Assembly (NCBI GenBank): GCA_947426875.1
Contig: CANEFU010000025.1
Coordinates: forward strand, 1 to 10,292
Length of the DNA stretch: 10,292 nucleotides
Direction: 5' to 3'
Source of the DNA: an uncultured Clostridium sp.
GTDB taxonomy: Bacteria > Bacillota > Clostridia > TANB77 > CAG-508
Part shown: piece after piece, positions 5,558 to 10,292 of the stretch
How the letters are laid out: each line of letters begins with the position of its first letter
Numbering within the stretch: the stretch's first letter is position 1
Program-made: the position numbers and the translations under genes
Notes under the pieces: model-generated
What the model was told of the DNA's origin: nothing
The model's input: only the letters and a program-made list of their open reading frames with translations
Database searches by the model: none

Positions 5558-5908
5558 TTATTCATCTAATCCAAAGCTTACGCCCAAAGCATTATTTACC
5601 TTATCTATTATTTTTTCATCATCAATATGACCGATTCTTTCTTTTAATCTGCTTTTATCAATTGTTCTAATTTGCTCTGCCAACACAACTGAATTACTTT
5701 TTAGACCACAAGAGTCCGAGTCTATTTCAATATGAGTTGGTAGTTTATTTTTGCCTGTTTGAGAAGTTATCGCTGCGGCAATTACAGTAGGACTATATTT
5801 ATTTCCTAAGTCATTTTGTATAATGAGAACTGGTCTAATTCCACCTTGTTCTGAGCCTACTACTGGACTTAAATCTGCATAAAACATATCTCCTCTTTTG
5901 ATTTGCAT
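5558..5908 (-). CDS. mazF: MazF/EndoA-type mRNA endonuclease toxin, no adjacent antitoxin
   Basis: This 116-aa protein of the MazF/PemK family closely resembles Bacillus EndoA (NdoA), a ribonuclease that cuts single-stranded mRNA at short sites. It begins MQIKRGDMFYADLSPVVGSE. With this start, Arg25 (GGIRPV) and Thr48 (AAAIT) fall at the same numbers as the catalytic residues of the Bacillus enzyme. That supports the ATG at 5908 over an in-frame GTG at 5917, which would overlap the AGGAG ribosome binding site. Length and C-terminus (LGVSFGLDE) are complete. The usual CopG-like antitoxin gene is missing: only 78 bases separate it from the GerS-like gene upstream. It is the last gene of the leftward operon and ends before the 43-bp hairpin. 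Confidence 0.93.
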   Translation of the reverse strand: MQIKRGDMFYADLSPVVGSEQGGIRPVLIIQNDLGNKYSPTVIAAAITSQTGKNKLPTHIEIDSDSCGLKSNSVVLAEQIRTIDKSRLKERIGHIDDEKIIDKVNNALGVSFGLDE

Positions 5909-5916
5909 ATCCTTCA

Positions 5917-5921
5917 CTCCT
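5917..5921 (-). promoter_or_regulatory. Ribosome binding site deciding the mazF start
   Basis: AGGAG on the minus strand lies eight bases before the ATG at 5908 and overlaps the alternative GTG at 5917, ruling that out as the start. Confidence 0.75.
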
Positions 5922-5986
5922 AATATTAGTCTATTGTCAAGTATATTTCATGCTATTTTAAATATTAGTGAAAGTAAACAAATGGT

Positions 5987-6595
5987 TTATTTTAAACTAT
6001 TTAGCTTTACCTCATTATATAATATGTAAGCCTCATTATTTTTGTTCGTCCATTTCACTTCAAGTTTTATTGGTTTTCCTGTTTTTTTGTCTACTACCAG
6101 ACTCTTTTCTTCTCCATCCTGTTTTGTTGTCATCGTAATTTGCTTTTCTTCTTCCTTCCAAATTGCCTTTTCATCTGCTTTATAATCTTGGACGAAACAA
6201 TGCAAATCCAAAATATTGTCTGATATATATTCATAATTTTCAAAAATCGTACTTAAATTCAAGTTAGTATTTTCAATTTTTAGCTGATTTCCATTTCTTA
6301 TTATCTTTACTCCTGCGATATTTGATGGCTCTAATACTTCCTGCTCTAACTGATTGGGATTTTGATATTGTTGTTTTATGATGTATTGATTTTTATTTTT
6401 GTTGCTCTTAACTTCTACTTCTATTTTTGCTTCATACGAACTAATATTTAAAATAGCATCCACTATTTCTTGACTACTACTATTATTCCCAATTTTTAAA
6501 TTTTTAGCCGTTTGATTCGGAAAAAATATGAAAAAAATAATACTTCCTATTATTAAGATAAACCCAAGTAAAATGAATAGATTTTTTTTCTTCAA
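5987..6595 (-). CDS. Membrane-anchored LolA-fold-like protein, probable GerS/YdcC relative
   Basis: The start chosen is TTG at 6595, because GGGAGG (6603-6608) is seven bases away. The upstream ATG at 6643 lacks a ribosome binding site. The 202-aa product has a basic start and one hydrophobic segment (about residues 5-25, FILLGFILIIGSIIFFIFF), then an extracytoplasmic domain rich in beta-type strands. SSYEAKIEVEVKSNKN, QQYQNPNQLEQEVLEPSNI and the GVKIIRNGNQLKIEN stretch follow the pattern of LolA-like proteins that bind lipid or partner proteins. In Bacillus, ydcC of this fold precedes alr-ndoAI-ndoA, and in Clostridioides difficile the germination protein GerS precedes an alanine racemase. 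Here it directly precedes mazF. Unlike GerS, no lipobox cysteine follows the hydrophobic segment, so it should stay as a membrane-anchored protein. The family call rests on pattern and gene order. Confidence 0.55.
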   Translation of the reverse strand: MKKKNLFILLGFILIIGSIIFFIFFPNQTAKNLKIGNNSSSQEIVDAILNISSYEAKIEVEVKSNKNKNQYIIKQQYQNPNQLEQEVLEPSNIAGVKIIRNGNQLKIENTNLNLSTIFENYEYISDNILDLHCFVQDYKADEKAIWKEEEKQITMTTKQDGEEKSLVVDKKTGKPIKLEVKWTNKNNEAYILYNEVKLNSLK

Positions 6596-6602
6596 AATGT
6601 TA

Positions 6603-6608
6603 CCTCCC
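6603..6608 (-). promoter_or_regulatory. Ribosome binding site for a TTG start
   Basis: GGGAGG on the minus strand is followed by seven bases and then TTG AAG AAA. No ATG lies at proper distance, so this site fixes the TTG start of the GerS-like gene. Confidence 0.75.
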
Positions 6609-6649
6609 ACAAAAAAAGATAGCGGATACAAATCCACTACCATTTTATT

Positions 6650-7621
6650 TTACAAAGTTTTAAAATATTCTTCTATCTTATTGATTAACTCTGCCTCTGT
6701 TTCTATTTTATTGATTTCATTTCTAAATTCACTAGAATTTTTTAAATTTTTTGTATACCAAGCAATATGTTTTCTTAATTCTTTTATCGCTATTTCTCCT
6801 TTTTCCTTTACAGCCAACTCAATATGTTTTTTCATAATTTCATATTTTTCTTGATTAGATGGCTGTGGCAATTTTTCTCCTGTTTCTAAAAAATGTGCTA
6901 TTCTCTTAAAAATCCATGGATTTCCGAAACTTCCTCTTCCTATCATAATACCATCTACAGCTGTTTCTTGGAACATTCTTAGGGCTGTTTCTTCATCTAT
7001 GACATCTCCATTTCCTATAACAGGAATCGATACGGCTTGTTTCACTTGTTTTATGATTTCTAGGTCAGCTGTTCCTGTATAAAACTCTGAACGTGTTCTT
7101 CCATGTATGGTAATAGCTGAAACCCCAACTTTTTCAGCTATTTTAGCAAGTTCAACTGCTACTATATTTTCTTTATCCCACCCTTTTCGATATTTCAAAG
7201 TTACTGGTACAGTAGCATTTTTAACTACTATCTTCATAATTTTTTCTGCTTGCTCTAAATCTAATAAAAGCTTACTTCCATCTCCATTTTTTACAACTTT
7301 AGGAGCAGGGCATCCCATATTAATATCTACAATATCAGCCATCTTACTTACATAAGTAGCTGCATATCCCATTGTTTCTTCATCACTACCAAAAATTTGG
7401 AAACTAATTGGTCTCTTTTCTCCTTCTGTGTTTAACAATCGATTGGTCTTTTTATCATCATGAAAAATAGCCTTTGAGCTCGCCATTTCTGTACATACCA
7501 TACCTGGTTCAAATTCTTTGCATATCATTCGAAAAGGCTGGTTTGTTACACCAGCCATAGGAGCTAATATTAAATTATTTTCCAATTCTACATTTCCGAT
7601 TTTTAATTTGTGTAAATACAT
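6650..7621 (-). CDS. dusB: tRNA-dihydrouridine synthase B
   Basis: This 323-aa flavoenzyme reduces specific uridines in tRNA to dihydrouridine with FMN and NAD(P)H. The TIM-barrel signature is complete: the FMN-binding LAPMAGVTNQPFR near residue 19, the catalytic acid Cys104 in NMGCPAPKVVKNGDGS, Lys143 (TLKYRKGW), His173 (TIHGRTRSEFYTG), and the phosphate-binding GNGDV 203-207 and IGRGSFGNPW 227-236. Length and motif order match the DusB/NifR3 group. The AAGGAG ribosome binding site at 7629-7634 is seven bases before the ATG. Palindromic element A2 lies directly upstream, between it and rodA. It could weaken readthrough or provide a separate promoter. The next gene starts 54 bases downstream. 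Confidence 0.95.
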   Translation of the reverse strand: MYLHKLKIGNVELENNLILAPMAGVTNQPFRMICKEFEPGMVCTEMASSKAIFHDDKKTNRLLNTEGEKRPISFQIFGSDEETMGYAATYVSKMADIVDINMGCPAPKVVKNGDGSKLLLDLEQAEKIMKIVVKNATVPVTLKYRKGWDKENIVAVELAKIAEKVGVSAITIHGRTRSEFYTGTADLEIIKQVKQAVSIPVIGNGDVIDEETALRMFQETAVDGIMIGRGSFGNPWIFKRIAHFLETGEKLPQPSNQEKYEIMKKHIELAVKEKGEIAIKELRKHIAWYTKNLKNSSEFRNEINKIETEAELINKIEEYFKTL

Positions 7622-7638
7622 TCTTTCGCTCCTTCGAG

Positions 7639-7741
7639 ATGATTTTGGGGACGGAGGAAAAAATCATCCTACAATATTTATTAAACCGATATTTTTCAAT
7701 CTATCTAAAACGATGATTTTTTCCTCCGTCCCCAAAATCAT
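7639..7741. repeat. Palindromic element A2 (30-bp arms, GGGGACGG core) overlapping the rodA stop codon
   Basis: Arms 7639-7668 and 7712-7741 are perfect 30-bp reverse complements around a 43-base AT-rich loop. Each arm is one unit, ATGATTTT-GGGGACGGAGGAA-AAAATCAT plus C, identical over 29 bases to the inner unit of element A1. The loop differs in sequence and length from A1, so the arms, not the loop, define the family. The right arm contains the TGA stop of rodA (7740-7738), so insertion or growth of the element set the end of that protein. Confidence 0.85.
7671..7699 (-). promoter_or_regulatory. Promoter-like sequence in the loop of element A2, facing dusB
   Basis: On the minus strand TTGAAA (7699-7694) and TATTGT (7676-7671) are 17 bases apart, matching the consensus at five and four of six positions. 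A transcript would start in the left arm and run into dusB. This may be chance in AT-rich sequence. Confidence 0.3.
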
Positions 7742-8844
7742 TTAACAAATATTGTTTTCTGTCTTTTACTACTAATATTTAATAATAATGCTATACAAAT
7801 AAAGTTTGTGATTAAAGAGCTTCCTCCATAACTAACAAATGGAAGTGGTACTCCTGTTATTGGTAATAATCCCATTACCATTCCTATATTTTCTATCATA
7901 TGAAATATGAATATTCCTGTTATTCCTGAAGCTATTAGCGTTCCTGTCTCATCTTTAGCTGTCTTTGCTACATATAAACATTTCGTTATGAGCAGTACAT
8001 ATAATATAATTACTGTACCAGCTATAATAAATCCCATTTCTTCTCCAATGACTGCATAAATAAAGTCCGTTGTTTTAGGATATAAATAGCCTAATTGTGT
8101 TTGGTTTCCTTTTAACAGCCCCATTCCTGTTAATCCACCTGCTCCAATAGCAAGTTTGGATTGTATAATATTATATCCTGAGCCACGTGGGTCAGATTCT
8201 GGATTTAAGAAAATATCAATTCTCTTTTTAGCATGCTCTGGTAATACAAAATTATAAATTAATGGAACAGATACTACCACTAGAATAACAGTACCTATTA
8301 TATACTTTTTATCAATTCCAGCAGTTATTAGCATAAATACCATAGCCATTAGAAAAGCTGCTGCTGTTCCATAGTCTGGTTGTTTTATAATTAATAAAAC
8401 TGGTAAGGCAAGTATGGCTAACAAAATTAGTAATTTTAATGGTTTATTGATATTTCTTTTATCTCTCCCTTGAATTTTAGTAATAGAATACGTTAAAAAT
8501 AATATAACGAATACTTTTGCAAATTCTCCTGGTTGAAACGAAAAAAATCCAATGTCAAACCAACTACTTGCTCCATTAACTGGCGTTGTAAACAATACTG
8601 CAATTAATAAGACTATAAATATGCCATAAAATATTGGTGATAGCTTTACAATTTCTTCATAGTCTATTATCATAACACAAATTCCTACTATTATGCTAAC
8701 AACTAACCATATACATTGTTTATTGAATTCATCATATTCTGCTTCTTGTGTCGCAGAAAATAATGCAACTAATCCTATCACACAAAGAATAATGGCAATT
8801 ATTGCAATACTCCATTCTATATTTTTTAATTCTCTTTTTCTCAT
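7738..8844 (-). CDS. rodA: Rod-shape-determining SEDS glycosyltransferase RodA
   Basis: RodA polymerises lipid II into glycan strands of the lateral cell wall together with a class B penicillin-binding protein. With the start at 8844 the protein has 368 aa and about ten membrane segments. SEDS signatures: SSWFDIGFFSFQPGEFAKV (about 93-111, with Trp95), KQPDYGTAA (154-162), GYNIIQSKLAIGAGG (223-237), PKTTDFIYAVIGEE with the essential Asp260, and PITGVPLPFVSYGGSSL (328-344). The ATG at 8844 is four bases after the minE stop and suits translational coupling. An in-frame ATG at 8868 would add eight residues and overlap minE; neither has a strong ribosome binding site. The C-terminus (KTIFVK) ends at a TGA inside element A2. 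Location right after minE and the DIGFFSFQPGE form favour RodA over FtsW. Confidence 0.92.
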   Translation of the reverse strand: MRKRELKNIEWSIAIIAIILCVIGLVALFSATQEAEYDEFNKQCIWLVVSIIVGICVMIIDYEEIVKLSPIFYGIFIVLLIAVLFTTPVNGASSWFDIGFFSFQPGEFAKVFVILFLTYSITKIQGRDKRNINKPLKLLILLAILALPVLLIIKQPDYGTAAAFLMAMVFMLITAGIDKKYIIGTVILVVVSVPLIYNFVLPEHAKKRIDIFLNPESDPRGSGYNIIQSKLAIGAGGLTGMGLLKGNQTQLGYLYPKTTDFIYAVIGEEMGFIIAGTVIILYVLLITKCLYVAKTAKDETGTLIASGITGIFIFHMIENIGMVMGLLPITGVPLPFVSYGGSSLITNFICIALLLNISSKRQKTIFVK

Positions 8845-8848
8845 TAAA

Positions 8849-9361
8849 TCACTCTTTTTCCTCTTCATTTTCTGATTTAAGTTCTTCTTTTGTTTCTTCT
8901 AATTCATTTTCTTTTTCAACTGATTCTATTTCTTTTTCTTCTTTCTCTAAGCTACTTTCCGTTGCTTCTTCATTCTGTACATCTTCTTGCTCTTTTTTCT
9001 CTTTCTCTGGTTCATCAGCTACTTCTTCTTGCTTGTCCTTTGATTTTTCCACTTTTTTCGCTTCATTCTTAATATTTAAAATAGGAATGTTAGCATACAA
9101 AGCTGGTGCTCCATTGGTTCCATCTTCATTTTCCTTATTGGTAAGCCTTACATCTATTGCAGCTTCATCCACATCTATATATTTTTTTATTACTTCTATA
9201 ATTTCTTGCTTCATAAGCTCTAAAAAGTCTGCCGAAACATTTGCTCTATCTTGCATTAAAACTAAATGCAATCTTTCTTTTGCGGCATCTCTTGAATTAG
9301 TTATTACTTTTTCATTTTTTTTATTTAATTTTTTAAAAAATTTCATCATGTTTTCAAACAT
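8849..9361 (-). CDS. minE: Cell division topological specificity factor MinE with a long charged C-terminal tail
   Basis: MinE stimulates the MinD ATPase, removes MinD from the membrane, and so positions the inhibitor of FtsZ ring assembly. Residues 1-97 form an ordinary MinE: an amphipathic, basic N-terminus (MFENMMKFFKKL), the MinD-contact segment SRDAAKERLHLVLMQDRA (23-40), and the dimerisation region KQEIIEVIKKYIDVDEAAIDV followed by APALYANIPI (85-94). The family normally ends near 85-100 residues. Here about 72 more follow, almost all Glu, Lys, Asp, Ser and Gln with no hydrophobic core, probably disordered or a single charged helix. The ATG has AAGGA close upstream; 25 bases separate it from minD. 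The tail's last codons lie beside the rodA start. Its function is unknown. Confidence 0.93.
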   Translation of the reverse strand: MFENMMKFFKKLNKKNEKVITNSRDAAKERLHLVLMQDRANVSADFLELMKQEIIEVIKKYIDVDEAAIDVRLTNKENEDGTNGAPALYANIPILNIKNEAKKVEKSKDKQEEVADEPEKEKKEQEDVQNEEATESSLEKEEKEIESVEKENELEETKEELKSENEEEKE

Positions 9362-9386
9362 TGTCCTTATTTACCCCCAAATTGCT

Positions 9387-10181
9387 TTATTGTTTTTTAA
9401 ATATTCGTTTTAATTTAGCCCAAAAACCTCTTTCGCTTCCTGGGATGGTTACTTCTATTTTTTCTCCTAATACTCTTTTCGCTATTTCTATATAGGCTTT
9501 TCCTGATGGTGCTTTTTTATTTTGGATTACTGGTTCTCCTTTATTCGTTTGGGTAATAATATATTCATCATCTGGAACAACACCAATTAAATCTATGGAT
9601 AATAAATCCACAATATCATCTACATCCATCATTTCACCTTTTTTTACCATGTTTGGTCTGATTCTGTTGATGACTAGTTCTGGATTTTTAATTTCAGAAG
9701 ATTCTAAAAGTCCTATTATTCTATCGGCATCTCTAATAGCAGAAATTTCTGCTGTCGTTACTACAATAGCACGAGTGGCTCCTGCAATTGCATTTTTGAA
9801 TCCTTGCTCGATTCCAGCAGGACAGTCTATTAATATGTAATCAAATTCCTCTTTTAGTTTTTCTACTAAATTTCTCATTTGTTCTTCATTTACAGCGCTT
9901 TTATCTCTTGTTTGAGCTGCGGGTAGTAAATATAATTCTTTAAATCTTTTATCTTTAATTAAGGCTTGTCTTAATTTACATTTTTCTTCTACGACATCTA
10001 CAATATCATATACAATTCTATTTTCTAATCCCATAACAACATCTAAGTTACGTAGTCCGATGTCTGTATCAATTAAAACTACTTTCTTTCCTTCTACTGC
10101 CAAACTGGAACCTAAATTTGCTGTTGTTGTTGTTTTTCCTACTCCACCTTTTCCTGATGTGATTACGATTACTTCTCCCAT
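9387..10181 (-). CDS. minD: Septum site-determining ATPase MinD
   Basis: MinD is a membrane-associated P-loop ATPase that recruits MinC to block division away from midcell. The 264-aa sequence has the deviant Walker A SGKGGVGKTTTT (signature Lys11, catalytic Lys16), switch I IDTDIGLRNLD, Walker B DYILIDCPAGIEQG, VTTAEISAIRDADR, and the C-terminal amphipathic membrane-targeting helix GFWAKLKRIFKKQ. The length is standard. The AGGAGG ribosome binding site (10188-10193) is six bases before the ATG, and a good promoter lies just upstream. It is therefore the first gene of the transcript. minC is not directly adjacent within the 111 bases available. Confidence 0.97.
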   Translation of the reverse strand: MGEVIVITSGKGGVGKTTTTANLGSSLAVEGKKVVLIDTDIGLRNLDVVMGLENRIVYDIVDVVEEKCKLRQALIKDKRFKELYLLPAAQTRDKSAVNEEQMRNLVEKLKEEFDYILIDCPAGIEQGFKNAIAGATRAIVVTTAEISAIRDADRIIGLLESSEIKNPELVINRIRPNMVKKGEMMDVDDIVDLLSIDLIGVVPDDEYIITQTNKGEPVIQNKKAPSGKAYIEIAKRVLGEKIEVTIPGSERGFWAKLKRIFKKQ

Positions 10182-10224
10182 AATTTTCCTCCTTAGGTTT
10201 TAAAAACACTTTTTTAACATTTAT

Positions 10225-10253
10225 ATGATATAACGAAATGAAAAAAAAGTCAA
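10225..10253 (-). promoter_or_regulatory. Promoter of the minD operon
   Basis: On the minus strand TTGACT (10253-10248) and TATCAT (10230-10225) are separated by exactly 17 bases, each one mismatch from the sigma-A consensus. The start point would be near 10218, giving a leader of about 37 bases before the minD ATG. The region 10182-10292 holds no reading frame that I can support. Confidence 0.7.
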
Positions 10254-10292
10254 TCAATTATAACAAAATTATTTCTAAAATATTACAAAATT

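Noticed and set aside
5935..5940. Perfect TTGACA on the minus strand upstream of mazF
   Set aside because: The position 17 bases downstream falls on the ribosome binding site and reads GTGAAG, so there is no usable -10.
5922..5969. AATATTAGT repeated at 5922-5930 and 5961-5969, with a CTAATATTAG palindrome at 5920-5929, before mazF
   Set aside because: Short and AT-rich in an AT-rich spacer; expected by chance, although an operator cannot be excluded.
8802..9413. A 203-aa serine/phenylalanine-rich plus-strand reading frame
   Set aside because: It is the antisense of the Glu/Lys-rich minE tail and flanking genes, whose codons read as Ser and Phe on the other strand; no ribosome binding site or family pattern.
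10257..10262. TATAAT on the minus strand upstream of the minD promoter
   Set aside because: No -35 match at 16-18 bases; the nearest, TTGTAA, is 20 bases away.
1..10292. tRNA, rRNA, CRISPR array, riboswitch, or replication origin
   Set aside because: No cloverleaf, regularly spaced repeats, conserved leader fold or clustered DnaA boxes were seen on reading; covariance-model searches could not be run.

Overview
The window looks like chromosome from a low-GC, spore-forming member of the Clostridia. The evidence is the very AT-rich DNA, strong AGGAGG-type ribosome binding sites, a YtaF sporulation membrane protein, a GerS/YdcC-like protein, an EndoA-type MazF, a MinD-MinE-RodA cluster, and a prepilin-like N-terminus of a kind common in gut Clostridia. 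No 16S or other taxonomic marker is present, so a genus cannot be named.

Left part (1-540): the start of a leftward prepilin-like gene, cut by the window edge, diverges from a rightward 62-aa XRE/Cro-type regulator. Between them lie two identical 16-bp palindromes in opposite orientation, with centres 63 bp apart (six helical turns). They look like operators for the two divergent genes. A hairpin terminator follows the regulator and is shared with a small convergent gene.

Next (536-3423, leftward): a type IIA Ca2+-transporting P-type ATPase is broken into two reading frames by one extra G in a four-G run. A small charged protein of unknown function overlaps its 3' end. Upstream (3451-3604) is a long perfect palindromic element. 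Rightward from there are ytaF (3694-4332), a terminator, and an HD-GYP domain protein with a cysteine cluster and a helical tail (4495-5439). A 43-bp perfect hairpin (5451-5539) separates this gene from the convergent operon to its right.

Right part (10253 down to 5558, leftward): a good sigma-A-type promoter precedes minD, then minE, rodA, dusB, a GerS/YdcC-like gene and mazF, all on the minus strand. The operon combines division-site placement (MinD/MinE), wall elongation (RodA), tRNA modification (DusB), a sporulation/germination-related envelope protein and an mRNA endonuclease. The last two genes resemble the Bacillus order ydcC-alr-ndoAI-ndoA with alr and the antitoxin missing.

The most unexplained content is intergenic. 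Two palindromic elements share the core GGGGACGGAGGAA; one has 59-bp arms, and the other has 30-bp arms and supplies the rodA stop codon. A third palindrome is unrelated in sequence. Their arms are perfectly matched, and the central loops of the two related elements carry promoter-like sequences reading toward the next gene. No transposase is present, so they look like REP- or MITE-like non-autonomous repeats.
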